Shown in pieces: positions 1 through 13,500 of a stretch of 64,000 bases of DNA. The stretch spans positions 1 to 64,000 of the forward strand of contig JAUIRK010000029.1 in the NCBI GenBank assembly GCA_030549495.1, in the 5' to 3' direction. This DNA comes from Nectonema munidae. Taxonomy: Eukaryota > Nematomorpha > Nectonematoida > Nectonematidae. The translations under genes and the position numbers were made by a program. Each line of letters opens with the position of its first letter. The stretch's first letter is position 1. Below the pieces are notes generated by a model. It saw only the letters and a program-made list of their open reading frames with translations, ran no database searches and was not told where the DNA came from.

Positions 1-1958
<1,958 letters not shown>

Positions 1959-1959
1959 T

Positions 1960-2060
1960 ATCGCTTTGAAGAACAGTGTCCGAAGAAATGAAAATCATCT
2001 GCTTTAAAATATAAAAATCCTTGGAAAAAGAAAGTAGACGTTTAGTCCTCAAAGGGTTAC
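1960..2060. mobile_element. Decayed piggyBac-type MITE
   Basis: The left end reads CTTTGAAGAACAGTGTCCGA and the right end TCCTCAAAGGGTTA, so the ends are inverted copies of a CCCTTTGAGGA terminal repeat. Inside are the spaced tCTGCttt/aaaGtAGAcg motifs shared with the better-preserved copies at 35942-36165 and 39495-39662. The left TTAA is no longer intact. Confidence 0.55.
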
Positions 2061-2984
2061 TCGCAACAAGACATTTTTATTTGGAGGGGCCCAAAGAGAA
2101 GATACTGTATGTGTGTTGCCTGGATGCTTTGTGTGAAATTATGTTGTTTATGACAGCTCTACACTTTGTCCATATGAGTTCCTATATCTGGTTAAATATT
2201 TCTTTATTCACATTTCTGATTTTGTCATGCTCAATATTTTTCATTTCCAATACTCCATATTAAGAATATTTTTATTTGCAATGATTTTTACTACCAATGA
2301 TAATAAAGATGTCATTTTGTTTTGAATTTGAAATTTCAATTTTAAGATAATGGGTCTCCAAACTTAGAATGAGGGGACTCGTCTCGAGTGCCCCATACAT
2401 ATGTGTGACTCTATACTATTATACAGGGCCGTGGCCTGGGAAGAGGAAGAGAGAGCGCGTAATATTAGAATATTAATAATTTAATAATATTTGTAACTTT
2501 TAAATAAAATAACACTAATTTTAGTGACGCGTGAAAGAAATATCATTATAAAGATATAATAGGTTATAGCGATTTCGGAACCCTATTGTCAATACGTTTT
2601 TGTTTCTAGCTACGGGCCTGCTCATATACCTATTCTGTAATGCATGCCTTTTTACTACTCTCATTGGATTAAAAAAGGATGGCCTAAACGAAATTTTGTT
2701 CCAGGAATAAAAACATTGTTAAACCAAGTTTAATGAATGTAAATAAAGTTTTACTTACTCTGTTACGCATTAAACTTAGCATTATGAAAGAATTTATGGA
2801 AGCATTCTTTGAAGATTCCAATAGATTCATAACTTACTAAAAAATTTTCCCAAACATTTAGTATGTAAAAATCAAAGAAAAAATTTTTGACAAGAGAAAA
2901 TTGATAAGATGATGAATTTGATTTGACTGATGCTGAAAAGATGTCATCAGAAATTTATTAGACAAGTAAAAAACTTCCCAAATT
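2061..2984. other. No gene recognised
   Basis: AT-rich with no convincing coding sequence. A G/C-richer patch near 2360-2440 resembles one at 60600-60660 (a shared 'gggac...agtgcc.catac' pattern). This suggests a dispersed repeat whose ends I cannot define. Confidence 0.4.
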
Positions 2985-3250
2985 CAAATCTATGGAACAT
3001 GAAATGAGTTTATATTCCCATTTATCTTATTTTTCAAACAATTTGGATGATTTCAGTGAAGAACAAGGTGAAAGATTTCACTAAGATATGAAAGAAATAA
3101 AGGGAAGACATCAAGGAAGATGCAGCATTAATATGATGGAAGATTATTACTTTTCGTTCCGAAGAATAGAAACTTGTTCTTCAACAGTGAAAAAAACATC
3201 CATAAGAATTTTTTAAAGGAAAAAGATTAATATGTATAGTAAAAGAGAAA
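2985..3250 (+). pseudogene. Repeat-protein family, C-terminal fragment (copy 1)
   Basis: Conceptual translation gives a stretch around SEEQGERFH and MMEDYY. This matches the C-terminal block of the better-preserved copy at 29424-29663, which has GERFHQDI, MMADYCW and a basic tail. An in-frame stop and degraded flanks show that it is dead. I have seen this family as uncharacterised repetitive proteins in arthropods and other invertebrates, but I do not know its enzymatic role. It is followed immediately by a more N-terminal block of the same family, so two copies abut. Confidence 0.6.
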
Positions 3251-3284
3251 TGCATCTTCTAAAGTTTATTAAATCTGTGACAAA

Positions 3285-4560
3285 TGAACGGAAACTTGTT
3301 ATAGATAGTTCAAAAAAAAGTTTGAAATGACTTCATAACAAAAACGTGTTTAGTGCAAATAAAATTGGTTATTCTGAAAATTAATTTTATACAAAATTTA
3401 CTTATATGTAGTGTGCACAAATGGAATATATGTGTAGATCCTAAAATGGTTCATTTTTTACTTGGGCAACAAATCAGCTATACAAATTATCTGTTTTCCA
3501 TGTTTATTGGACAGTAGAGCGAGAGAAAAACATTGAGAGCAAACGCATTGCCAGGTTTAGAGAATTCTTAGGTTGGAAAAAAGCATTATTAATAAACGAT
3601 TTATTGAAAAAAAAGTGAGGCTGAGGAACAATTTTTCAGAGATCTTGATGAAGAATGAGATTATACATAGTTGCCAACTCTACCGCTTTTAGACTTTTTT
3701 TTGTCTACCGCTTTTTGAGAATTTTTAGAGCTTTTGAATGCTAAAATTTTTATTGGCACATGTTGAGCATATGCATCCTGTGCTTAATATTTGTTTTGTT
3801 TGGTCTTTTACTTTTTTTCATCGATTTTTATTTTTACATAAATATTTAGACTATGTAAAGCAATGTTTACTTCTTGAAGAATGAGTGATAAAAATAAAAC
3901 AAAAAGTCGTTACGACAACTGTTTTAAAGAAGAATGGATTCAAAAATTTGAATTTATTATTACTAAATCCAAATTAGATTCTTTCCATGCATTTTGTCGC
4001 ACTTGCAAAAAAAAAGCATAAAAAAATTGTAGGGTCCATGGGTCGTTTTCGAAAAAAAGTCTACCGCTTTGGTCTTCTCTGAGGTTGGCAACTATGGATT
4101 AATTCAAATGTATATATACAAGCTTTCCTTATCTATGTTATGATAGAGTTGAAGCTCGTGTTTTAAGAGCACGCAAATTAGAAAGATTAAAAAAGAGTTG
4201 AGATTTTGTCAATTCAATTAATGAAATTGAAAAAACCTTGTAATGATTTTGTTGATGAAGTAGAGGATTTTTAGAAAATAGAAAGGATGAAGACAAAAGA
4301 AATGTATTCAACAAATTGTTAGTCTATCATTTGGATTGCAATATGAGTGTAAAAGAACATTTTCTTAAAAGCCATCTTGATAATTTTCCTAAAAATCTTG
4401 GAGCTATAAGTAATGAACATGGAGAACACTTTCATCAATCATGGAAGATTATCAAGGTCGAGGAAATGAATATAATGTAATGGCGGCCTATTCTTTGTTG
4501 GAGTATTCAGAGAGACCATCTTAATATAAAACATTAAAGGTGTCGTAAAAAAATTTCCTT
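3285..4560 (+). pseudogene. Repeat-protein family, mid to C-terminal copy (copy 2), interrupted
   Basis: In order the segment carries: a block like 'VIDSSKKSLK' near 3298 (compare the block just before 28790); a block with ICVDPKMVHFLLGQQ at 3425-3475 (compare ICVDLKMVNFLLGQQ at 28911-28955); and, after a TIR-bounded insertion at 3667-4096, the C-terminal block with MSVKEHFLKSHLDNFP and EHGEHFHQSW at 4343-4445. Several frames are needed, so it is a pseudogene. The block order matches the copy at 27978-29663 and supports one family. The function is unknown. Confidence 0.6.
3667..4096 (+). mobile_element. Short hAT-like element with BED-finger remnant
   Basis: The ends are inverted: TAGTTGCCAAC at 3668 and GTTGGCAACTA ending at 4094. 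'CTACCGCTTT' motifs sit inside each end. Between them, from about 3883, is an N-terminal transposase-like remnant (MSDKNKTKSRYDN, EEWIQKF, AFCRTCKKK) typical of the zinc-finger start of some hAT transposases. The catalytic part is absent. It is inserted in the repeat-protein pseudogene, so it is younger than that copy. The target duplication is not clear. Confidence 0.6.
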
Positions 4561-5467
4561 CATAAAAATTTTTACTATGATTATTAATCAAAATAAAAGC
4601 TTTTTAAATTATAAGAGAATCTTCCAGCCTTTATGGCTGTAGATAGAAGGTAATGAAAATTATACTGGAATCGCACATGAATCCCATGAAACTGCAAATT
4701 ACTTCTTATATTACATATATCACCATAAAAAGGGATCAAGAAGAAAATTTATCCCAGGGCAATTTTAAAACATTTTTTTCTAAAATGAACACTTTCTGAT
4801 ATTCTATATACACAATCAGTTTGAATAAATGCCTGGAACATTATTCTATTATTAGAACATTATTATTATTACACATGGAACGTTTACAGCAGCTCATCTT
4901 TCACAAAACTAGAATAAATATAATTGAATTATACGCTATACTGAAAAATTAAAAAATAGGGGTGAGGGAGAGCGCACCATCAATACCACACTAATTCCGC
5001 TACTGAAATAGGTTTGGGCCAAACGGGAACGGGCTATTCAGAAAATTATTTTAGAGAGGGGACTTGAAAATTTTAGAGTAGTAGATGGGGGTGAGGGGAG
5101 CGATTTTAAAAATAATCAGCATAACTGCGGGGTTATTATTAATGAAGTTCTTTTAAAAGGTAATTCGTATTACATCCCATTTCTAATATATTTCTATTTA
5201 CAAGAGTAACTAATTCAAATAAACTGGAAGAACAAATATAGAAGATCGATACTTCATTTAAAGAAAGGGGTTCTGGCCAAATGACCAGCCCTTCCCCTTC
5301 CTGAATACACCAGTGTTTGGGCCTATATAGTAAAACTAGCAATATTCATGATAAAATATATCAACTATCAGTCAAAGAAAATTTATTTTCTTCCATTTAA
5401 CTCTCTAGTCGGTTCGGTGCTAAATCTTTATTTATGGTGTATGACAAAAGGAAAAAAAGTGTAGTAC
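4561..5467. other. Probable TMEM184 intron, nothing recognised
   Basis: This lies directly downstream, on the minus strand, of the TMEM184 first-exon donor at 5467/5466. A G-rich patch at 4960-5105 looks like decayed repeat. No further TMEM184 exon was recognised. Confidence 0.4.
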
Positions 5468-5647
5468 CTGATAACAAGTAATGAAGATAGCGGCCCACGC
5501 AAAGAAGCCAGCAATGCCTTGAGCGAGTTTAGACTGCAAAAAAATGCTGTCAACTGTTTCAAAGTCCAGTGATAGTGGTTTAAGATCGGTGGGATAGGAT
5601 TTGTCTAAGGATATGTAAGAATGGTTTGGTGATGATGCTTCAGCCAT
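5468..5647 (-). CDS. TMEM184-family membrane protein, first coding exon
   Basis: The exon encodes 60 residues from an ATG at 5647-5645. It ends exactly in phase 0 at CAG followed by a GTACTA donor. The acidic, Ser/Pro-rich start is followed near residues 40-60 by a hydrophobic segment ending AWAAIFITCYQ. This matches the first transmembrane helix of TMEM184/organic solute transporter alpha-like proteins, where vertebrate TMEM184B has GFFVWTALLITCHQ. The family are multi-pass membrane proteins of poorly defined role; some members are linked to heparin binding or trafficking. The remaining exons were not found and presumably lie left of the window or are too diverged to see. The identification rests on about 25 aligned residues plus a good splice site. 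Confidence 0.7.
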
Positions 5648-7725
5648 GGCAAAAATAGAAAGTAGGTGTTTCTAGGAACACTACTCACAAAGGTGGGAAA
5701 GAAAATTTAGGTATTTTTAGAGTAGGAAAGAAGATCATTCTTGATATAAGCAAACATTTGTCACTGGTGCGATTGAAGAATCATCTTTGATGGAAAAGAA
5801 GAGTTTACGCATCTACGAAAATGAAGAGAAGAACATCAGTAAATGTATAACTTTTACTCTTCCTCTCTCTAAGTATATTTCACAGTGTCACACGGTATCG
5901 ATATTAAAAAATTAAACTAACCTTTAAATCATTATTACACGCATGACCTAATTTTTATCAAATAACAAACATCCCAAGGCTAAAATAGAATGTACGAGAG
6001 ATGACAGCAAAGCTCTAGAGATGCAATATTTCTTCCTTTTTACGGCTTTTTCAAAACATACATATCCTATCATTTTCCATAACTATCATTTACCATTTTA
6101 ACTTGTAATGCTGACCCAGCCAAAATTTTCATGGTACTGATTCTGAGTAAAACCTAAAATGTCTAATTAAAAGCTGGAATATTTAAATTATATTTAGTGG
6201 TGTTTTATCGATTAGATCGACATCGGTATCCGTTTAATCGGCTTTTTTGTCTAATTGGTATAGAGTATAGACAAATTTGTTATTCTTCACCGATTTTATC
6301 AGCCGAACCAATAGAAAAAATAAAGTTGATATACTAGAACTATAAAGAGTGGGAAAAACAATTGTGTTTTATGCATAGAGCTTTGTACATGCAATAGCGT
6401 TAATGAAAGCTGCACGTAAAAAAATACTAAACACGTAATCGTTGATAAATAACGTCGACCAAGTTTGCTTCATTTTTGACACCTCTTCTCAACTTTTGAA
6501 TACCTATATTTCCACTTTATAACATAGTACGTCAATTTGTTCTACCTTCCGCCCAGATGTGGACAAGTTCACTCTCCTTGAAAAAACAAATTAGAAGAAC
6601 CCAAGGAAAAAAGCTTATGTTTTAACATTAAAATTTTATATCTAATTTTAAATATTTGTTTTTCTATTTTTTAATAAATGTTATAATTTAAGAGAGATGT
6701 TTATTATGATATTTAAAAGCTAATAATACAAAATAATTTAAAAATTTATATACTTAAAATTTTTTGTTAGTGTCGGTATTGGTGGAAAAATGAGATCAAT
6801 ACAGTCATAAATTTCCAAGCAAACAATAAGATAGAGCAACATAGAAATATTCATTTTCAATATAAAAAGCGGAAAAATTCCACATCTAAAAAGTTGGCAA
6901 TTTCTTTTTCATTTTAAATTGATCTTTTTCAAGAAAAAGAGACAAATTTAAAATGAAAATAAAGTGTAAATAGTATATATGAAATATCTATTAATTATTT
7001 GAATTAGATATCTACTGGATGATGATAATTGCTTATAAGTCCATGTATTGAGTTTTCCATTTTCCGTATATGTTTAAGTTGAATAGTTATTAAACGGATA
7101 TTAATAATTATATCCGAGACTGATAAGAGAGATCCAATAAAATCAAGAAAATATCACATGTACTTAATCCAAATTTAAAAAGTATCAAATTTAGATTTCG
7201 TAAACCATATAGTTATTTATGAACACGGTCGCGGCCGATTCTAGATAATGATTATGATTCTGATTCTCTGAATTATTTTATTACAACTTTGATTCTGCTT
7301 CCGTTTTTTTAATTCTAAAATTCTAATTTTGAATATTTAGAAATGTTAAAAATTTTAACAACGAACTGTTACCTAGCTTGTTTACTACCATAAAAAAGAA
7401 AAGTCATTTTATATCATCTTCATATTATTGCTACATCCACGTATATTCAGTTATTGACAAGTATGAAGTTGTGAACCTTTTAAACAAAAATTGAAAGTCT
7501 AAAATGTTATGGGTGAAAGCCATTCGTACTTAAAGGCAAACCTAACATTTACCATTATCGACAATATCACAAGAAGCACTTTAATGAATGAAATTAAAAT
7601 CTTTTACCAACTTATACGTTTTGTTAACAAAAAATTTGAAGGAAAGTGCAAAAACATTGCAAACTATTCCAGGCAATCTTGATATTAAAAAATCTAAAAC
7701 ATTAAATAAAATTTAACATCCAAGA
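5648..7725. other. Upstream of TMEM184 exon; no other gene recognised
   Basis: The part next to 5647 should contain the TMEM184 5' UTR and promoter, but no core promoter element stands out. A patch at 6190-6310 (ATCGG/CGATT-rich) and one at 7240-7325 (GATTCT-rich) look like decayed short-period repeats. Nothing coding was recognised. Confidence 0.4.
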
Positions 7726-7862
7726 TTAACCCATTATCGACCACAGTCAACATATGTCGACTTTACAAAAATAAAATCGTCTGCATTTATCAATGCTTTT
7801 TAATACAAATCTTCTGCTTTACATTAGATATCGCCTGATTATTGTGGCGGATAACGGGTTAA
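7726..7862. mobile_element. TTAA-flanked piggyBac-type MITE (palindrome GTCAACATATGTCGAC)
   Basis: A 137-bp element bounded by TTAA at 7726-7729 and 7859-7862. The ends are CCCATTATCGACCACA and, inverted, CCCGTTATCCGCCACA. A near-palindromic 16-mer lies directly inside the left terminal repeat. The interior has TCGTCTGC, TCTTCTGC and TCGCCTGA motifs at roughly 35-bp spacing. TTAA duplication is the hallmark of piggyBac transposition. Confidence 0.8.
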
Positions 7863-8215
7863 AGATGCTATAACGTTGAATTATGAAATAAAAGACTTGA
7901 TTGTTTAAATCATATTTAGCAAATATAAAGAAGGCATTTAGCCTAACTTGTATATTCTATTTATTACTTTCACTCACTGTAATCAATAGGGATAAACCTA
8001 CAAGCTTAAAAGAGATTACTTTCTAGCCCTTGAGAAAAAGTATCTTATATAGTTATGTGCTATAAAAATGTCTGGTCAATCCATCCCTCTCCTTAAAAAT
8101 TTTTGGGGCCTTATCCAATTTCTTAGCAAAGTTACTGCGTCATATCAACTATAGATCAAATTCAGATTGACCAATATCGATAAAAAAAAATTAAATTTTA
8201 AATATCCATTTAAAG

Positions 8216-8536
8216 CAGAGGTCGGCAAAGTGGTCGATATCGCCCCCTGGGGGTCCATAACTAATCTTTAGGGGTCGATAAGATAGAAAAACTTACCAAA
8301 TTGTTCTATGCTTTTTTTCCTTTTTAGTAGAAATAAATCTCCTTTTTCTTTTAGAACATAGTTTAGCACATTGTATAGTATAGGATATATGAGACATTTT
8401 TCGTTTGTATTTTTTCTCTTAATTGTTGGACATTGATTAATCTTTTTATGAAACATTTCTATGTGGGGTGGGGGTCGATGTGAAGACAAATGTTCTATGA
8501 AGGGGTCAATGGGTAAAAAAAGTTTGACGATCCCTG
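8216..8536. mobile_element. hAT MITE with perfect 8-bp target duplication
   Basis: A 321-bp element starting CAGAGGTCGGCAAAGTGG and ending AAGTTTGACGATCCCTG, flanked by ATTTAAAG at 8208-8215 and 8537-8544. The terminal sequences and 8-bp duplication are typical of hAT non-autonomous elements. No coding potential. Confidence 0.85.
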
Positions 8537-8544
8537 ATTTAAAG

Positions 8545-9204
8545 GGATTCGCCTTAAATCAAGAAAAGACATAATGAAAAGAAAGCTGCTCATAAGTGAA
8601 ACAAGTCTTTTAAATAATTGAAATAAAAATATCGAATTGAGAGAATTCAAAAAGGAGGAAGAAAGGGATTAAAAGCTCTACGTAAAAACTTTTAACAAGA
8701 CCAGGGCGAATAAAGGTAAATGACGTCAATTTATGTTTCAATTCAAAAAAATCAGGCAACAATAATTTGGCGTATATTTAACAGCTTTTTTGAAATTTAG
8801 TTAGGTCATAAAAAACAATTTTTTTCCACTAAAACATAATATCATATTTTCTAAATTAGCTCTTTAAAATAAAAAAATTTGACGCTTCATTTTAAAAAAA
8901 ATGAAAAAGATAAAAAAAAATTAAACGGTTTAATTTAGAGCGTTTTATAATTTTATATTTTGAAAAACGATTTTAAGAGCATAGTGGTGTAGATATAATT
9001 TCAATGGAAGAAAGCATTTCTTAAAATTAAGCAAAAAATATTGGAATATCGGGTAATCTAACATAAAAGGCAAAAAAGAACTTTATCAAAAATAGGTTAT
9101 TTTTAAAATATGAATATGGTTTTTTTTACAAATTATTCCATTTTTTAACATAATCTACATTTTTCAAGTATAAATTTAATTTTTCTTCCTCTAGGCTCTA
9201 GAGC
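8545..9204. other. No gene recognised
   Basis: Low-complexity AT-rich DNA with many A and T runs. Confidence 0.5.
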
Positions 9205-9776
9205 CTAGGGCAAAGGTTCTCAACCCTTTTTCCGTTAAGTACCCGTTGAGTTATAAAACCATCTACCCAACCCCCCAAAATACGAAATGGAACAGAATAG
9301 TAATTTATTAACTAACTCAATAGTTAATATAGAATGGTTCTGTAAAGCACATTATCAAATGGTTGACATTTTAATGAGTTTATTGAGAAGAAGCATTAAT
9401 ATTGCAAATATTTAAAAATGCTAATACACATACAGTGTAACAGTATTTTCTATTAATCAATACTGAACTTAAGTGTGATAAAAAAAACAGGAAAATATCT
9501 CATTTATGAAAACAAAATGTGTTAGATTACACTTTGCACACGCACACATATCTCTCTCAACAGATTTTAATTATATTATAACAAACGCTATATATTTAGA
9601 AACAAGCCCAGAACAATTAGATTAAACGAAAAACAAAATGCAAACAGAAATACAACAAATCACCATCATCCACAAATACAACTATTTAAAAAAAAATTCG
9701 TCAACCATCTGGGTACTCTAAAACCCTCTTGGCAACCGCAGGGGGTTCATGAACTAACTCCTCTAGGGCCTAGATC
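9205..9776. mobile_element. Decayed hAT MITE
   Basis: The left part begins CAAAGGTTCTCAACCCTTT and continues with TAAGTACCCGTTGAG. The right part has GGGTACTCTAAAACCC and then TTGGCAACCGCAG, which is roughly the inverted form. These are characteristic hAT (Charlie-like) MITE ends. No target duplication could be matched, so the limits are approximate. Confidence 0.45.
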
Positions 9777-9812
9777 AGTAAATCCTAACCTGTGATACGC
9801 GTACCACTAGTG

Positions 9813-12800
9813 CAGTCTTTCTTAACCGGTGGGGAATTCCCCACTAGTGGGGAATGGTGAGGTGGCTAAGTGGGGAATTCCATCGGTTTGTGTCGCCTAA
9901 AAAATTTCTATTTTAAAATTTGCGACAAAACATGAAAGTACTATAGCATCACACTGAGCATTTCCAATATGCCAAACATAAAAAAATCACTTCTCCATCC
10001 ATATCTTGGAAAAACACGCACGCACACACACACACACATTCAGCAATGAGCTTTAACATTTTTTAAATTTATTATGCTCACCCCAAAATTTTTGATAAAA
10101 ATTATTTTATTTTATGTATTTTTATTAAGGGTGGTAACGATTAATTTATTTTTAATAGTCAATTTTTCTCATATTAACGATTAATTGATAGTTAATTTCG
10201 ATTAAATCAAAACATCAGTACATTTGCGAACAAATTAATTTAACAAAATATCTTTCATTTGAAAATTAAATTTAAGGAGTGTATGTTTTCTCTTATAAAC
10301 GTTAATAGCATCTTCAATGTTATCTTTTTTGCCACTATTATATTTATTGAGATAGTCCCAAAAATAAAATTTAATCTGATTAATAATTAAAGGAAAATTT
10401 ATTCATTAAAATAAATTAACGATTAATCGATCAACTAGTCCTTAAATTTCACGGCCCTAATTTTTATTAAGATTTTTGATGTATGAGAATATATGTAATG
10501 AGATCCATGAGCTTGATTATTATTAGATAAATTATTATAAAATTTTTAATTGTTGTCTATTTCATCTCTATTGACTTTATTCATTATTTATTTTATTTTT
10601 TCCATCACTTTCAAATATTAATAAAAAAAAGATTAATTGTCCTATTTGATAGAGATGAATAAAGAAAAAAAAGAATTCATGAGTGAGAATAATGAAAGTA
10701 GGGTGAAGCATGAAAAAATCAGAGCTAAAAGAAAATATGACAACAAGTACATGGACTACGGTTTCACGTTTGTTGAAGGACGCAACGGACAGTTGCCTCA
10801 GTGCGTTATTTGCCACAAAACGCTTAGTAATGATTAAATGAAGCCTCATCAAATAAAGATGCATTTCTCCAATGTACACCCTGAGCTTGCTAACAGTAAG
10901 AGACAATTTTTTGAATCAAAAGCAAACTGTTTGAAAAAAATGAAGATGGACCATCACGGAAAATTTCAGACTGAGTCAAGAGCAATCGTGCACTCATTGT
11001 ATACTGTTTCTCTTCTGGTAGCAAAGGCAAAGAAACCACATAGCATGGCAGAGACGCTCATAAAGCCGTGCCTCATCTCATGTGCTGATATTTTGCTTGG
11101 CGAATCTGCAGTAGCGAAGATGAAACAAATTTCTCTATCCAACGATACCGTTAAGTCACGCATTTTTGATATGTCGTCCAATATCAAGTCGCAACTCTTG
11201 GCAAGAGTGAAAGCGTCTCCTGTCTTTGCTATTCAATTAGATGAGTCTGTGGATGTGGCGAATTTGTCTCAACTAATTGTCTTTGTTCGTTACGTCTTCA
11301 ATCAAAACATCGAAGAAGACTTATTATTTTGCCGCTCACTAGAAACAACTCAAGCTGTCGATGTCATGCAGTTTGTGATTTTTTTGAAAAGGAAGGATTG
11401 GACTGGGACAAACTTGTCCATATTTGCACAGATGGAGCTCCTGTTATGTTGGGTGTGAGGTCTGGATTTGCGCAACTAGTGAAGCAAAAAAATCCTAAGG
11501 TATAACTGTATTATACATCGAGAAGCGCTTGCGTCAAGAACAATGACTCAACCGCTTAAAGAAACGCTTGATGCGGCTATTAGGATTGTAAATTATGTTA
11601 AAGCAAGCGCTCTCAACTCTCGACTGTTTCGACGGTTGTGTCAGGATTTGGAATCCGACTACAAAGGACTCTTGTTCCACACTTCTGTGCGTTGGCTGTC
11701 AAAAGGCGATATGATGAGTAGGCTTGTGCATTTGCTCCCTGAAGTGACACAGTTCTTGGAAGAAAGAAATAATGAAGATTTAAAAGATAAGGAATTCCAG
11801 TACAGGCTGGCATTTCTCGCAGATAAGTTTAGTCACCTGAATGAGCTTAACCGAAAGCTACAGGGACCTGATTGCAATATAATTGGGCATCGAGACAAAA
11901 TAAACGCTTTCGTCTCGAAACTTCATCTTTGGCGAGGAAAGTTTGAAACTGGCCGTAGTGCAAAGCTTTTTCCAACGTTGGCTCGAATCAGTGAAACTGC
12001 AGGTGGCGTCAGCGACGTACTTAAAAACAACATCGTCATTTACCTCAACAGGCTTCTGGACGAGTTTAATCGCTATTTCCCCGACTTCAAGATCAATAAC
12101 CCAATACTCGAGTTAACAAGAGATCCATTCTGTTTCCAAGTTAATAACTTTCCAGAAGAAGCGGAGAACGTCATAGAACAGTTTCTTGATTTGATAAATG
12201 ACTCATCAGCAAAGGCTGTTTTTTGCAAACAAAAATCTAAACGCATTCTGGGCTACCATCCATGACTTGTATCCTCGCGTTGCTTTGTCCGCTCTCACAC
12301 GTCTAGTTGCATTTCCTTCGACGTACCTGTGCGAGTCTGGGTTTTCAAGCATCGTTCAAATCAAAATAAAATCGCGAAACCGCTTGATTGATCTTGAATC
12401 TGATTTGCGCTGCGCAATTTCAAAAATCAAGCCAAATATTGAGGCACTGGTCAATGCAAAACAAATGCAGAAATCGCATTGAAACCGATGGTGTTGCATT
12501 TTTTCATTTTATTTTGCTAATAAATAATGAAAAAAATCGAATTGATATATATTTTATAATTATGAGAAATGCCTCATCTTTTTAATACAGCGGTCTTAAA
12601 TTTAACTTTATTGCTTTGATACTATATTCATGATGACGTTTGCTTTAAAAAAATAATCTCCAAATAGTTTTTAATTTAATACAAATAATATATCATACAA
12701 AAATATGTTTATAAGAAAGATAACGTTCATACTATGTTTGATAAAAATTTTTTTTAAAGAAATAAATTTAGTATATAAACAAAATTTCGAGTTTGTATTA

Positions 12801-12944
12801 ACACAAAAAAGCAAAATGTATATTTACCCACTAAACACTGAATAGGTTAAAATTAATGTTTTTAGTGAACGATAACTGTGGTGGGAAATTGAGAGTTTGC
12901 TCACTAAAAATGGGGAATTATAGAAAAAAGGTTAAGAACCACTG
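9813..12944 (+). mobile_element. hAT transposon, full length, 3.1 kb
   Basis: The left end is CAGTCTTTCTTAACC and the right end GGTTAAGAACCACTG. They are flanked by a perfect 8-bp target duplication CACTAGTG at 9805-9812 and 12945-12952. The element carries one transposase gene on the plus strand (10637-12480). Near-intact coding sequence and an exact duplication argue for a fairly recent insertion. A short (CA)n run lies at about 10017-10040. Confidence 0.92.
10637..12480 (+). pseudogene. hAT transposase (ZBED/FAM200-SCAND3-like), slightly broken
   Basis: This encodes a cut-and-paste transposase. In order are a BED-type zinc-finger region (CVICHKTLSND and HQIKMHFSNVHPEL), the RNase-H-like core with QLDESVDV and CTDGAP (read in the adjacent frame), HREALASRTM, VRWLSKGDMMSRL, and the C-terminal hAT dimerisation block with VAFPSTYLCESGFS at about 12309-12350. 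Breaks are a stop at 10835-10837 where the family normally has a sense codon, a frame change in the T run near 11380, one near 11500, and one in the T run near 12220. Everything else reads cleanly. This family has domesticated relatives in vertebrates (FAM200, SCAND3, ZBED5). Confidence 0.9.
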
Positions 12945-12973
12945 CACTAGTGGTAAGCGAGGGCGTTCTAGGT

Positions 12974-13434
12974 CAGTGGTTCCCAACCGGAGGTCCATGG
13001 ACCCCTAGGGGTCCATGGAAGAATTTCAAGGGTTCCATGGAAATTCTACTTCAAACTACTTATGCTTAATCTCCTTTAATATACTTCTATTTTCCAAATC
13101 AATATAAATATATATATATTCAGAGCTTTTTTAAATAAATATTTTCTTCCCTTTTTTAAAGTTTCATATTTTGAATCTTTATGTATGCTTTTTATTAGTT
13201 ACAATATTTTTGAAAAATTTATATTTTAATTGGAAAAACATTTTGTCAGGCTTTACGATTTCTCTGATTTCATATGAATAAGCATACGATTTAATAAGAT
13301 GACTACAATCATTTTTTGCATAAAAATCTTTGATTAAATTTGTTGGCTCAAACTATTCAGTTGTAGGGGTCCACAGGTAAAAAAAGTGACTAAAAAGGGG
13401 GAATGGGATAAAAAAAAAAGGTTGGGAACCACTG
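12974..13434. mobile_element. hAT MITE inside the older MITE
   Basis: The ends are CAGTGGTTCCCAACC and GGTTGGGAACCACTG, exact inverted copies. They are flanked by TTCTAGGT (12966-12973) and TTCTCGGT (13435-13442), an 8-bp duplication with one difference. Length 461 bp, non-coding. Confidence 0.88.
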
Positions 13435-13500
13435 TTCTCGGTGGTACGCGAACAAAAAAATAACTAAAATTTTATTAACTAAAAGAGGAAATTATATAGT

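Larger units (their letters stand above)
9777..13500. mobile_element. Old hAT MITE, host of two later insertions
   Basis: Three separated pieces read as one element when the insertions are left out: CAGTAAATCCTAACCTGTGA at 9777, TACGCGTACCACTAGTG up to 9812, GTAAGCGAGGGCG at 12953-12965, then GGTGGTACGCGAAC from about 13440. The repeated 'GGTACGCG' is typical of one Charlie-like MITE family. The right end is not found, so 13500 is only a guess. Confidence 0.55.

Noticed and set aside
2021-2263. 80-codon plus-strand ORF
   Set aside because: It begins inside a MITE remnant and has no conserved pattern.
2360-2440. Similarity to 60600-60660
   Set aside because: A short shared pattern only. I could not define ends or family, so it is not listed as an element.
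10577-10906. 109-codon minus-strand ORF
   Set aside because: Antisense to the BED-finger start of the hAT transposase.
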